The translations under genes were made by a program, and so were the position numbers. Below are positions 1 through 7,990 of a stretch of 64,000 nucleotides of DNA, piece after piece (within the stretch, counting starts at the first letter, position 1; every line of letters begins with the position of its first letter). The notes under the pieces are model-generated. The model made no database searches, had not been told where the DNA came from, and worked only from the letters and a program-made list of their open reading frames with translations. This DNA comes from Bacteroidota bacterium (lineage in GTDB: Bacteria; Bacteroidota; Bacteroidia; Cytophagales; Cyclobacteriaceae): positions 62,001 through 126,000 of the forward strand of contig JAFDYV010000011.1 of the NCBI GenBank assembly GCA_018267275.1, written 5' to 3'.

Positions 1-332
1 TTCATATAAACCATCTCGTCTGCCACCAATACGTCAATAGGTTTGGCATGTGTAACAAGCTGGTGGTTGCCGTTTGATATCGCACCCTGTTGTAGTAAGA
101 TGTTTACGGCAGCAATAGTAGCGTGTCCACAGTATAATATCGGTTTTTCGGGTGTAAAAAACTCAATAGCAAAACCTTTTGCGTCTTTAGTTAAAAATGC
201 AGTCTCAGAAAATCCGATTTTACGCGCAATGTCCTGTTTCTCGTCAGCAGACGAAAGGTGATTGAGTACTACAGCGGCTGGATTGCCACCCTTGCCATTT
301 TTGCTGAATGCATTTACGATTTGATATTTCAT
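1..332 (-). CDS. PhzF family isomerase, 3' part cut by window edge
   Basis: About 110 N-terminal residues are visible and the frame stays open to base 1, so the gene is truncated by the window. The start ATG at 332 is followed by hallmarks of the PhzF / diaminopimelate-epimerase-like fold: GNPAAVVL near residue 16, an FSETAFL segment containing the conserved glutamate, and EFFTP followed by CGHATIAA. PhzF-like proteins are isomerases or epimerases of small metabolites, mostly with unknown natural substrates, and nothing here identifies the substrate. It begins 5 bp after the stop of the MBL hydrolase gene on the same strand, so the two are probably co-transcribed. Confidence 0.9.
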   Translation of the reverse strand, partial: MKYQIVNAFSKNGKGGNPAAVVLNHLSSADEKQDIARKIGFSETAFLTKDAKGFAIEFFTPEKPILYCGHATIAAVNILLQQGAISNGNHQLVTHAKPIDVLVADEMVYM

Positions 333-337
333 TTTTT

Positions 338-1189
338 TTAGAATTTAATTACATCCCCGTCATTTGGTATAATTACCCTTTGATCAAGACCATGGTCAAC
401 CACGGCTTGTCGAAAATCTGGTCTGCGTTGATAGCAGTGATTGATGGTTTCGAGGTGTACAACAACAACCTGAGCGTTTGATTTTGAAACCACTTTTACC
501 ATATCATCCACCGTCATTGTGATAGGGTCACCCGTGATAAATTGCGCCCCGCCACCGTTGATTATTATTTGGGTCGGTTGATGCTTTTTGATGGCGGCAT
601 CAACCGCATCACACCAAATGGTGTCTCCTGCAATGTAGAGCCTGTCTTTTTCCCATTCTACTACAAAACCCGACACAATTCCCATTCTTTTTTCGATTTC
701 ACCCGTACCATGCCTGCCGTCTGTTCGATGGATTTGAATACCGCTCCAATTGAAGCTGCCGGAAATTGGCTGAACATTCTTAAAGCCCTGCTGCCGCAGT
801 TTTTCTTCATCGCCTGGTTGGCAGAAAAGTTGAATTTCTTTCGGTAGCGTTTGCTGAGCTGTGATATCCCAATGGTCGCGGTGCAGGTGGGTAACCAACA
901 CGGCATCAAGATTCTTGATGAGTTTGTTAAGTTCAATTTGATTAATAGGCAATTCCACCATTGGTATTCTGCTACTGTTTGCGGCATTTTGTATTGGATC
1001 TAATGCCTCTTTCTTGCTAAGCATTGGATCTACTAAAATATTTTTGCCGTTTACTGTTACCAGAAGCGTGGCATGTCGCAACAAACGTATTTTGGTACTT
1101 GGCTTGCCGAACGCGCTGACGTTTTGTAGCTTTGTTAGGAGCGCCAAGCCGATTACCGAGGCTCTTTGAACGAACATTCTTCTTTTCAT
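338..1189 (-). CDS. Exported UlaG-like MBL-fold metallo-hydrolase
   Basis: This 283-residue protein carries the metallo-beta-lactamase metal motif THLHRDH (His101, His103, Asp105, His106). Further family elements are a DTIW segment and a GGGAQ stretch, typical of UlaG-like hydrolases. The N-terminus has KRRMFVQ followed by a hydrophobic run, which resembles a Tat signal, so the folded metalloenzyme may be exported to the periplasm. The substrate is unknown. It lies just upstream of the PhzF-like gene and is divergent from an AraC regulator, which may control it. A near-match to the -7 consensus (TTACTTTG on the minus strand, 1213-1220) lies upstream of the start. Confidence 0.85.
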   Translation of the reverse strand: MKRRMFVQRASVIGLALLTKLQNVSAFGKPSTKIRLLRHATLLVTVNGKNILVDPMLSKKEALDPIQNAANSSRIPMVELPINQIELNKLIKNLDAVLVTHLHRDHWDITAQQTLPKEIQLFCQPGDEEKLRQQGFKNVQPISGSFNWSGIQIHRTDGRHGTGEIEKRMGIVSGFVVEWEKDRLYIAGDTIWCDAVDAAIKKHQPTQIIINGGGAQFITGDPITMTVDDMVKVVSKSNAQVVVVHLETINHCYQRRPDFRQAVVDHGLDQRVIIPNDGDVIKF

Positions 1190-1290
1190 AGTTTTTTGTC
1201 TGTTTCGCTTTGCAAAGTAAACGGGTTCTCGGCAGAACAGTTTTATTCTTAAGCGCCAACTATTTATTTGTTTCCGCCATTAGATTTTTT

Positions 1291-2079
1291 ATGCAGCATC
1301 AACCAATAAACTGTGAAGCAAGCGTTAAAATTTACAATAAAAAGGATTGCGCATTTCACGCCCGATTAGGTTGGAGCAAGACCGAATGGCATACACATCG
1401 CAAAGGTCAACTCATTTATGCGGAGCATGGAATTATGCGTTTACACCTGAGAGAAAAGACCCGTTATATTCCATCTCTGCATGCAGCTTGGATACCTACG
1501 GGTGTTGAGCATTTGGTGGCAACCGTATCGGTTAACATTATTTTTCGTTCGCTGTATTTGGAGTACGATTACCTGAAGGATACATTTTATGACACAGTAA
1601 GCGTTTTTTACATCAGTGCTCTGCTGCGAGAAATGTTGCTCTATACAGAACGGTTTAATTTGGATGATATCGCCTCGAATCACGAGGTATCTTTTTTGGA
1701 AGCGGTCAAACAGTTACTACCGGCCCAATGCCCGACCAAAATTGATTTGCATTTGCCAACGCCTTCACTGCCGGTGCTTCAACAAATAGCACAGTATTTA
1801 GAAAATAACTTGCATCAGCCCGTTTCAATGCCGGACGTTGCTCGCAAACTTGGTGTGAGTGATCGAAGCCTTTCAAGGATGTTCAAACTGGATATGCGAA
1901 TGTCTTTTGTACAATACTTGAAGCTTCTACGAATGGTGAAGGCAGTGGAATTGTTGGTGCTGCCGGGCAAGAACGTGAGCGAAGTTGCCCTGGCTGTCGG
2001 ATACGAAAGTCTGCCTACGTTTAGTAATAATTTTTATGAAATCATGGGCACAAGGCCTAATATGTTTCTCCATCACTGA
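1291..2079 (+). CDS. AraC family transcriptional regulator
   Basis: The protein has an N-terminal cupin-like sensing domain (conserved W-H-x-H-x-x-G-Q pattern around EWHTHRKGQL) and a C-terminal double helix-turn-helix. The second DNA-binding helix region is VSEVALAVGYESLPTFSNNF, typical of AraC members. I chose the ATG at 1291 (262 residues). The longer reading from 1210 would run through the promoter region of the divergent MBL gene, and its extra residues do not resemble the family. It is a likely local regulator of the divergent MBL/PhzF pair; the effector is unknown. Its 3' end overlaps the convergent RibD-like gene by 23 bp. Confidence 0.85.
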   Translation: MQHQPINCEASVKIYNKKDCAFHARLGWSKTEWHTHRKGQLIYAEHGIMRLHLREKTRYIPSLHAAWIPTGVEHLVATVSVNIIFRSLYLEYDYLKDTFYDTVSVFYISALLREMLLYTERFNLDDIASNHEVSFLEAVKQLLPAQCPTKIDLHLPTPSLPVLQQIAQYLENNLHQPVSMPDVARKLGVSDRSLSRMFKLDMRMSFVQYLKLLRMVKAVELLVLPGKNVSEVALAVGYESLPTFSNNFYEIMGTRPNMFLHH

Positions 2080-2629
2080 TTTGTTCGTTTGGTCCGATCA
2101 CCGAGTACTGGAGTTGTACCAAACCAGTGGAGAATGATCTTGTGTTAAGGAGTTTCATTCGATGCTCGTGACGTTGGTCAAAAAAAAGACGTATGCCGCC
2201 CCCAACCAAAACCGGCACAATAGAGATGATCAACTCATCAATTTGATTCTTGGAAAGTAGATAGTTGATTAACGTTGCTCCGCCATCGCAAAAAATAACA
2301 CCGCCTTCTTTCTGTTTGAGATCAGTTACCAGTTGATCAATGTTTCCATCAAAAAATATTAAGTTACCCATCTTTTGATGTGATTTACTGGTTATGATGT
2401 AGCACTGTTTGTCGCTATGGGGGAATGGATGGTTACTCGTTATCCACTCGTAAGTGTGTCTCCCCATTAGCACCGTATCAACTTTTGCAATAAATTCACC
2501 ATATCCGTAGTCCTCACCTTCTTTTTCGACTATTTTTAGAAAATCAAGGTTGTCGGCCGGCTGCGCAATATAGCCATCTAAGCTCATTGCAATGAAAACT
2601 TTCAGCTTTCGTGAATAACTAAACTCCAT
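2057..2629 (-). CDS. RibD C-terminal / dihydrofolate reductase-like protein
   Basis: This 190-residue protein has the fold signature of the RibD C-terminal/DHFR-like family: KVFIAMSLDGYIA at the N-terminus, VDTVLMGRHTYEW in the centre, then ICDGG-type (VIFCDGGATL) and PVLVGGGIRLF segments. Such proteins are NADPH-dependent reductases of unclear substrate, often annotated dihydrofolate reductase family. True DHFR activity is doubtful because this lineage resembles the riboflavin reductase domain. It starts 1 bp after the stop of the T9SS cargo gene on the same strand. It overlaps the AraC gene tail-to-tail, so the two 3' ends are compact. Confidence 0.85.
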   Translation of the reverse strand: MEFSYSRKLKVFIAMSLDGYIAQPADNLDFLKIVEKEGEDYGYGEFIAKVDTVLMGRHTYEWITSNHPFPHSDKQCYIITSKSHQKMGNLIFFDGNIDQLVTDLKQKEGGVIFCDGGATLINYLLSKNQIDELIISIVPVLVGGGIRLFFDQRHEHRMKLLNTRSFSTGLVQLQYSVIGPNEQISDGETY

Positions 2630-2630
2630 G

Positions 2631-4388
2631 TCACTTTTGTATTACCAGTTTTCTCTCGGTGAGTTTTCTTTTTCCACATGTCATCAACAAAGTGTAAATG
2701 CCTGTCGTCAAGTCAGTAGTGTTGATGGTACATCTGTATCTCACTCGTTCTTGTACGTTTGCAGATGCCATTGCAACAGCTCGGCCATTTGAGTCATAAA
2801 TGTGAATATCAATCGCTTCGCTTCGGATTGGGGTCATTTCAATTTGAACAATTTGTTGTGCGGGATTGGGAAAAAGAGAAAAATCGGTCGGTACGGATTG
2901 CTCAGTACCTACTGTTATTGAAGGCGCTATTATTGCCATTACTGTTGCTGATTCGCCACCGCCTATGCTCCCTTGGCTCAACCCAAACGATCCACAAAAC
3001 AAAACGGTCTCTCCATCAGGCATCGTTTTTAAATCTGTGTAGTCGCCCCAAACAGCAAAATAATCATTACCATTCTTAATCCGCGTTGGTTGCGATACAG
3101 CCAACGTGTTACCGGAAATATCAATTTCCAAAACCGAAGATCCGGGGTGGGTAGTAGGAGATGCATGCAAATACCCCAACATCAATAATTCCTGTCCGGC
3201 TTTTCTTAGGGTTGCGATGGATGGAAAAGCAATATCAACCGAATCTGTTATGATGTGTGAGCCGAGGACGTATTCGTTGCCGTTATATAACAACTTACCC
3301 AGGAAAATAGAACAAACATTATTGTATGCAGTATTGAATACAAAATATGTTTTTCCTTGCAATTGTGTTGCGTCCAATATTCTGCAATCATTTGTATTGA
3401 GTAGGGTGGTGGTACCCTTCTGGCGGACAGATGGTGGCACCCCGTATGCAATGTTGCTTTCAATTGTTTTTACATTCAACCGATTGTCGATGATGGTTAC
3501 TGCATAAAAAATTTGTCCTCCAGTCAAAGTTTCATTGCCTAACAAGAGTATTTCATTGGTTGAGTCAAACCATTCATTGGCAGGCGTTAAATTGAAAAGT
3601 GGTTTGCCATTGACTTCAGCTCCTGGAAGTACTTGAGCTTGCAAAGGTTTGCCGGCAAAACCTTCCTTTTTTGGAATACGCCAAACGATTGTGTGTTTAA
3701 ATCCGCTGTTGCTCACAGAGCCGTTGAAATAAGAGTTGCTGGTAACCACTATCTCGGTGGGCGTAAGGGCCAACGCAGGAAAATCAGACCATGTGTTGTC
3801 TTGAAAAGGGTTCCCATTCAAACTTAGTACATTCCAATTCCCTGCGGGATCAATAGTTTGAGAAAAACACAAATACAGCTTGCTTTCTTGATATGTCTTA
3901 GCACTCAGCATTAAAACCACAAATTTTCTCTCCTCTGGGTCAAATACCACCCGAGGGTCAAAAATGGCGCTCTCCGTTGTGCCTAAAAAGGCCCTCAGTG
4001 ATTTGAGAAAAATAGGTTTTCCGTCAGCATGAAAAGCATAAATGTATTTGTTTTGGATCGCTAACATTAAACCATCGGGTGAGACGGCTACCGAATTGTC
4101 GTTTGGGTTACCACCAAATTCATTGGCGATAAAAGATGAGACGATTTGGGGTGCGCGGTTGTTTCGTGGTAATTGTACTACATTCGCCAAGCGAATATTA
4201 TCACTTCTGTTTGACTGGTAAACGGGGTGCGTATGTGACCGTAAGCGATCTACCTGAACCACATCCACGACCGAGGAAAGGTGAACGATCTGCGGCATCT
4301 CAGATTGAACCCAAGTTACAGAGTGCTGGGCCATCAGTTTGCTGAAAAATGAAAGCGAGACAAAGAAATTTTGCAAGGATCTGATCAT
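2631..4388 (-). CDS. Secreted protein with T9SS type A sorting domain
   Basis: The 585-residue product starts at the ATG at 4388, which places the hydrophobic signal peptide (FFVSLSFFSKLMAQ) at the N-terminus; the longer frame from 4439 lacks one. The last ~85 residues form a T9SS C-terminal sorting domain, with LFPNPAQQ, a YDSNGR segment, TTDLTTGIYTLLM and a final basic KLVIQK. The large middle region looks like a beta-rich surface protein and I do not recognise a catalytic domain. It is predicted to be exported by Sec, then crossed over and attached or released by the T9SS, whose regulator PorX is encoded in this window. Confidence 0.85.
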   Translation of the reverse strand: MIRSLQNFFVSLSFFSKLMAQHSVTWVQSEMPQIVHLSSVVDVVQVDRLRSHTHPVYQSNRSDNIRLANVVQLPRNNRAPQIVSSFIANEFGGNPNDNSVAVSPDGLMLAIQNKYIYAFHADGKPIFLKSLRAFLGTTESAIFDPRVVFDPEERKFVVLMLSAKTYQESKLYLCFSQTIDPAGNWNVLSLNGNPFQDNTWSDFPALALTPTEIVVTSNSYFNGSVSNSGFKHTIVWRIPKKEGFAGKPLQAQVLPGAEVNGKPLFNLTPANEWFDSTNEILLLGNETLTGGQIFYAVTIIDNRLNVKTIESNIAYGVPPSVRQKGTTTLLNTNDCRILDATQLQGKTYFVFNTAYNNVCSIFLGKLLYNGNEYVLGSHIITDSVDIAFPSIATLRKAGQELLMLGYLHASPTTHPGSSVLEIDISGNTLAVSQPTRIKNGNDYFAVWGDYTDLKTMPDGETVLFCGSFGLSQGSIGGGESATVMAIIAPSITVGTEQSVPTDFSLFPNPAQQIVQIEMTPIRSEAIDIHIYDSNGRAVAMASANVQERVRYRCTINTTDLTTGIYTLLMTCGKRKLTERKLVIQK

Positions 4389-4478
4389 GCAAGTTCCAGT
4401 AACGAATTCAGAGAAAAATGGTTTTGAAAGTACCAACAACTTCCGGTTTGTAATGTTAATTCTTTAAATTTCGAACCT

Positions 4479-5051
4479 ATGTCTTCAAGCCCCATTCATT
4501 CATTGTCCCTAAACGTTTCCGCTCCACAGTTTTCGATGGTCGATATTTTTGGGCGCAAAATTGAACTAGCCACCTACAAGGGCAAAAAGGTGTTCATTGG
4601 TTTTTTCCGCCATGCAGGTTGTCCTTTTTGCAACTTGCGCGTGCATACGCTGGTAAAACTGCGCGAAAAACTGTTGCAGCATAACATGGAGATGATATTC
4701 TTTTTTGAATCGCGGCAGGAGACAATGTTGCGAAGCATGTTCCATCAAGAGGTGTCGCCCATTCCGCTGATTGCCGACCCTGAAAAGAAATGGTACAGCA
4801 TCTATGGCATTGAAGATTCGTTTGCCAAATCGGCTTACAGCCACCTGACTACTTTTATCCAAACCGCTATTAAGGCCCAACGCACCAAAGTGCCTATTCA
4901 TACCATGGCCACGGGCGAGTCGTTCTCTACCATGCCCGCAGAGTTTTTGCTGGACGAAAATCTCATCATCCGCAAAATGCATTATTCCCAAACCCTTAAC
5001 GACCGCCTCTCGCTACAGGTAATTGAAGACTTTGCAGCGTCAAACAAATAA
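4479..5051 (+). CDS. AhpC/TSA-like (peroxiredoxin-like) thiol protein
   Basis: This 190-residue thioredoxin-fold protein has the segment GFFRHAGCPFCNLR, a CxxC where peroxiredoxins carry the peroxidatic cysteine, after an APQF start typical of AhpC/TSA proteins. No signal peptide is seen, so it is probably cytosolic. Family members reduce peroxides or act as thiol oxidoreductases. The CPFC spacing resembles the peroxiredoxin-like subgroup more than classical 2-Cys enzymes. It is followed after about 70 bp by a CDGSH iron-sulfur protein gene, and both fit a redox-stress pair, although the gap between them is filled by heptamer repeats. Confidence 0.8.
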   Translation: MSSSPIHSLSLNVSAPQFSMVDIFGRKIELATYKGKKVFIGFFRHAGCPFCNLRVHTLVKLREKLLQHNMEMIFFFESRQETMLRSMFHQEVSPIPLIADPEKKWYSIYGIEDSFAKSAYSHLTTFIQTAIKAQRTKVPIHTMATGESFSTMPAEFLLDENLIIRKMHYSQTLNDRLSLQVIEDFAASNK

Positions 5052-5055
5052 CCAA

Positions 5056-5097
5056 CAACTAACAACTAACAACTATCAACTAACAACTATCAACTAA
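5056..5097 (+). repeat. Heptamer array CAACTA(A/T), six units
   Basis: The gap between the peroxiredoxin-like and CDGSH genes contains six back-to-back 7-mers of the form CAACTAA or CAACTAT. They also read as three 14-mers, the last two identical. Looser CAACC-type units continue to 5120, next to the CDGSH start. The tract is almost free of G on the plus strand and has no hairpin potential. Confidence 0.9.
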
Positions 5098-5121
5098 CAA
5101 CCAATAACCACCAACCAACCC

Positions 5122-5343
5122 ATGCCAACCAAAATCACCGTCAACAACAATGGCTCTTTAAAAGTAGAGGGCGACTTTGAAATAGTGGATGCCCAAGGAA
5201 ATGCCTATGGCCTACAGGGCCGCACCGTGTTATCACTCTGCCGTTGCGGGCTCTCCAACAACAAACCTTTCTGCGATGGCTCGCACAAAGAAAAATTTGA
5301 GCACGAAGCCAAGGCGTTTGAATTGCCGCCTAGGAAGGTTTGA
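5122..5343 (+). CDS. CDGSH iron-sulfur domain protein
   Basis: The 73-residue protein contains the complete CDGSH cluster motif CRCGLSNNKPFCDGSHK (C-x-C-x2-S-x3-P-x-C-D-G-S-H). In mitoNEET-like proteins the three cysteines and the histidine bind a redox-active, labile [2Fe-2S] cluster. Length and single motif match the small bacterial class, predicted cytosolic. The N-terminal half (KITVNNNGSLKVEGDFEIVD) is the usual beta extension. It follows the peroxiredoxin-like gene and its 5' leader consists of the CAACTA heptamer tract. Confidence 0.93.
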   Translation: MPTKITVNNNGSLKVEGDFEIVDAQGNAYGLQGRTVLSLCRCGLSNNKPFCDGSHKEKFEHEAKAFELPPRKV

Positions 5344-5403
5344 CGCTATGTTTTGTCCTTGTATCATAGGCCGGGTTTGAGAGCTACACATGGGGTCGAA
5401 AAA

Positions 5404-6384
5404 TTACCCCCCAAACGAGTACATCTTTTTATACTCAATCGGGGTAAGCCCTGTATACCGCTTGAAAATATCTCGAAAATAATTCAGGTCTTCGTAACCC
5501 GATTTGTATGATATCTCTTTAATATTTTCTTTCCCTTCTTCCAATAGTTTTTTAGCATGCTCTACTTTTACGCGTTGGATGTACTCTGTTGGCAGGTTAC
5601 CGGTAGCGGCTTTAAAACGCCTGATGAATGTTCGCTCACTCATCAAAACCTCTTCAGAGATCGTTCCAACCGTTATTTTTTCATGTGCGTGTGCTTCGAT
5701 AAAGTCCTGTGCTTTTAATATCTCTGTATCTTGATGTGACTTTTGTACGCTAAAGATAGAGTAAGAGCTCTGCGAAATCTTTCCTTTGTCGACTAGAAAC
5801 ATTTTGGCGCAATAGTTACCCAGTTCTTTCCCGTAATACTTTTCTACCAAATAGATGCAAAGGTTCATGAACGATAACGTGGCTCCCCCGGTAACTATCT
5901 TGCCGTTGTCGACAATAATTTTTTCATCCAGCAGCTTTACTTTTGGGAACATGATTCTAAAATAATTGGAAGCAAACCACGAGGTTGTCGCTTCTTTGCC
6001 GTCTAGCAAGCCTGTGGCCGCCACAAAAAACGCACCGGTGCATGTGCTGCATATTGCTGCTCCTTTTTTCTGTTGTTGGAGTATCCATTCAACCAAATGT
6101 GGGTAATTCTGAACAAGTTCGGCCATGTTGCCAACAGCAGCTGGCACCACCACGACATCACATTTTTGGAAGGGCACAAGAGAAGAGTGACATACCAATT
6201 GGTATCCATTACAGTTCACTGTTTTACTTCTTTCGGCTGATGCGAGGGTGACCTCAAACGTATTTTTCTTTTTCTTTTGATTGGAAAGTTGATCGCTGAA
6301 CGCTTGCGAATAATTCAAAATATCCATAATGCCTAACACTGAAGTGGGCACATTAGCTGAGATAACAGGCACGATTACTTTCAT
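5404..6384 (-). CDS. GlxA family transcriptional regulator (DJ-1/PfpI plus AraC HTH)
   Basis: The 326-residue protein has an N-terminal DJ-1/PfpI-like domain, with the nucleophile-elbow region AAICSTCTGAFFVA around residues 110-123. The C-terminal AraC-type domain has two helix-turn-helix units, the second around YKSGYEDLNYFRDIFKRYTG. This architecture is the GlxA/FtrA regulator family. In most members the DJ-1 domain is a sensor rather than an enzyme. It is divergent from the VOC and DoxX-like genes, which are its most likely targets. An exact -7 motif lies 20 bp upstream. Confidence 0.88.
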   Translation of the reverse strand: MKVIVPVISANVPTSVLGIMDILNYSQAFSDQLSNQKKKKNTFEVTLASAERSKTVNCNGYQLVCHSSLVPFQKCDVVVVPAAVGNMAELVQNYPHLVEWILQQQKKGAAICSTCTGAFFVAATGLLDGKEATTSWFASNYFRIMFPKVKLLDEKIIVDNGKIVTGGATLSFMNLCIYLVEKYYGKELGNYCAKMFLVDKGKISQSSYSIFSVQKSHQDTEILKAQDFIEAHAHEKITVGTISEEVLMSERTFIRRFKAATGNLPTEYIQRVKVEHAKKLLEEGKENIKEISYKSGYEDLNYFRDIFKRYTGLTPIEYKKMYSFGG

Positions 6385-6403
6385 ACGGTGGAAAAGAATA
6401 TGT

Positions 6404-6411
6404 CAAATATA
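6404..6411 (-). promoter_or_regulatory. Candidate -7 promoter element of the GlxA-type regulator gene
   Basis: TATATTTG on the minus strand is an exact match to the Bacteroidota -7 consensus TAnnTTTG, 20 bp before the start at 6384. Immediately upstream lies an ACCTGTTTACCGGT stretch with partial dyad symmetry that could be an operator for the divergent pair. Confidence 0.5.
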
Positions 6412-6524
6412 CCTGTTTACCGGTATGAATCTGCCAATTGTCAAAATTACCCTGTAGGGTTGTCCATTTACCCATGCTTGGAAGATCAGACCATCGTACA
6501 CCTTTGTATCATAAAAAAACCTTT

Positions 6525-6905
6525 ATGAAAACAACAGAAAATAGTTTAAACTGGTTCGAGATTTCAGTAGCTGAAATGCCTCGTGCGAAAAAATTTTATG
6601 AGTCAATCTTTGGTGTTTCTTTGTTATCTGGTGATGTAGCGGGTACTAGCATGGCCTTCTTCCCAACCAGTGGCGAAAGTGAAAAAGTTGGAGGGGCGCT
6701 CGCCCAAGGCCCATTCCATAAACCAAGCATCGATGGAAGCAAAGTGTACCTCAATGCAAACCCCAATCTTTCGGCTGTGCTAGATCGGGTGGAGTATTCA
6801 GGTGGCAAGGTGGTTTTGCCGAAAACATCAATTGGGGACTTTGGTCACATGGCATTTTTTATTGATACAGAGGGCAACGTAGTGGGACTACATTCTAAAA
6901 ATTAA
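6525..6905 (+). CDS. VOC family (glyoxalase-like) protein
   Basis: With the ATG at 6525 the product has 126 residues, one compact vicinal-oxygen-chelate domain: NWFEISVAEMPRAKKFYESI at the start and GHMAFFIDTEGNVVGLHS at the end. The longer frame from 6438 adds 29 residues unlike the family. VOC proteins are metal-dependent lyases, dioxygenases or resistance proteins; the substrate here cannot be told. The gene ends 12 bp before the DoxX-like membrane gene. The pair is divergent from a GlxA-type regulator, suggesting a small regulated unit, possibly for detoxifying a reactive small molecule. Confidence 0.85.
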   Translation: MKTTENSLNWFEISVAEMPRAKKFYESIFGVSLLSGDVAGTSMAFFPTSGESEKVGGALAQGPFHKPSIDGSKVYLNANPNLSAVLDRVEYSGGKVVLPKTSIGDFGHMAFFIDTEGNVVGLHSKN

Positions 6906-6917
6906 TGGTAAACACAT

Positions 6918-7334
6918 ATGGAAAAAATTCTAAATCTCGGCAGATGGGTTTTCCCGGCATCATTTATCATGTACGTTGGTTTACACTTTGGCAAACCCGA
7001 TGTGGGGGCGGCTTTTGTGCCCGACTATTTACCGTTCCCCTATTTTTGGAACTACTTCACAGCAATATGCATCATCTTTTTTATCATCAGTGCGCTGATT
7101 GGTAAATATGATAAACTTGCGTACGCGTCAATGGCGCTGTATGTAATTTTGATGGCTTTCCTGATACATTTACCAAGGGCGCTCGGTCATGAATTGGGTA
7201 TGGAAAGTATGGCCGCTGATTTAGCTCGTGAAAAAGAACTCGAAATGGTAAATTTTTTCAGAAACGTTATGTTGACCGGTGCATTATTGGGTTTTGCAAA
7301 ATATGTGGCGAAAGACAAACGGATTATTGGTTGA
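6918..7334 (+). CDS. DoxX-like four-helix membrane protein
   Basis: This 138-residue protein has about four hydrophobic helices (around residues 10-25, 44-62, 68-90 and 118-132). The size and the ending (VMLTGALLGFAKYVAKD) resemble small DoxX-like integral membrane proteins. No catalytic motif is visible. It follows the VOC gene with a 12-bp gap and is likely co-transcribed. A strong intrinsic terminator lies 36 bp downstream. Confidence 0.7.
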   Translation: MEKILNLGRWVFPASFIMYVGLHFGKPDVGAAFVPDYLPFPYFWNYFTAICIIFFIISALIGKYDKLAYASMALYVILMAFLIHLPRALGHELGMESMAADLAREKELEMVNFFRNVMLTGALLGFAKYVAKDKRIIG

Positions 7335-7370
7335 CGGTCATTAGTCACAGAATAGCATCAAATCATCAGG

Positions 7371-7401
7371 CCTCGAATCCTTTTTGGATTTGAGGTTTTT
7401 T
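7371..7401 (+). terminator. Intrinsic terminator after the DoxX-like gene
   Basis: A 10-bp stem (CCTCGAATCC pairing with GGATTTGAGG, one G-U pair), a TTTTT loop and a following T6 tract form a classical rho-independent terminator for the VOC/DoxX-like unit. Confidence 0.85.
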
Positions 7402-7532
7402 ATGTGATAGAAATGAGAAGTGATGCCGTGCATCCCAGCCATGGCAATCACAAACTGTCTTTAAAAATCCAATTTATTGCATCGTGCTGCGGTGGGGAAC
7501 GCGAACATCATGAAAATTGTAATGGCTCATCA

Positions 7533-7703
7533 TCACGCGGTAAAAAGCGCCAGCATCGACACGGTCACCAGCAGGAAAAAAGCAACGGCTTGATAGCCTA
7601 CCCACGGCTCTACCGCCAGGCTTATCAATACCATGGTGGTAACCGCAGCGATGCCCAGGCCAAACTGCCGCGGGGTAGAAATACGTTCAAGCCAGCGCGT
7701 CAT
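7533..7703 (-). pseudogene. Possible remnant of a DUF4118 (KdpD-like) sensor kinase N-terminus
   Basis: The minus frame from the ATG at 7703 gives 56 residues with two hydrophobic helices (FGLGIAAVTTMVLISLA and GYQAVAFFLLVTVSMLALF). These resemble the start of the DUF4118 membrane domain found in KdpD-like sensor kinases. It then meets consecutive TGA codons and no kinase domain follows, so it reads as a decayed gene fragment. Similarity was judged by eye and a short unrelated membrane peptide is possible. It sits in the otherwise empty stretch 7402-7990. Confidence 0.4.
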
Positions 7704-7841
7704 TCTTGTGTTGTTCTTGATGGCTCAAAAGTAGGAGATGCAATATAAATACTGTGTAAAACTAGGGGTGAAGGGTGTAAAGATTTTATAAAGATGGGGG
7801 AGGTACGTCTTTCAAATGTATGGGTCACGTTTGTGCTTACG

Positions 7842-7869
7842 CAGTGGTGGCTTTTCGAAGCCGCCACTG
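7842..7869. other. Strong hairpin in the gene-poor stretch 7704-7990
   Basis: A 12-bp inverted repeat (CAGTGGTGGCTT and AAGCCGCCACTG, one G-U pair) with a TTCG loop lies between the kinase remnant and the HNH-type gene. There is no T tract on either side. A second small hairpin (CGCAA/TTGCG) is at 7931-7948. The remaining sequence of this stretch shows no gene. Confidence 0.6.
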
Positions 7870-7990
7870 TCCGCGTGGGCAAACGTTGAACGATGATAAC
7901 ACTTATAGCTTACACGTCCCGCCACCATTGCGCAAACATTTTGTTGCGAGCCGTAGGGTCTACACCGATCTATATTCGAAGTCGTAAATA

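Noticed and set aside
1210..1290. Upstream start of the AraC gene
   Set aside because: The extra 27 residues overlap the divergent promoter region and do not resemble AraC N-termini.
5056..5097. CRISPR array
   Set aside because: Units of 7 nt without spacers; the same holds for the other heptamer arrays. No cas gene is present.
7404..7748. Plus-strand frame of 114 codons after the DoxX-like terminator
   Set aside because: No domain or start signal, and the opposite strand carries the membrane-helix remnant, which explains the open frame better.
7842..7990. Hairpins next to the HNH gene as integron attC site
   Set aside because: No convincing GTTRRRY core or matching simple site was found, and no integrase or second cassette is visible.
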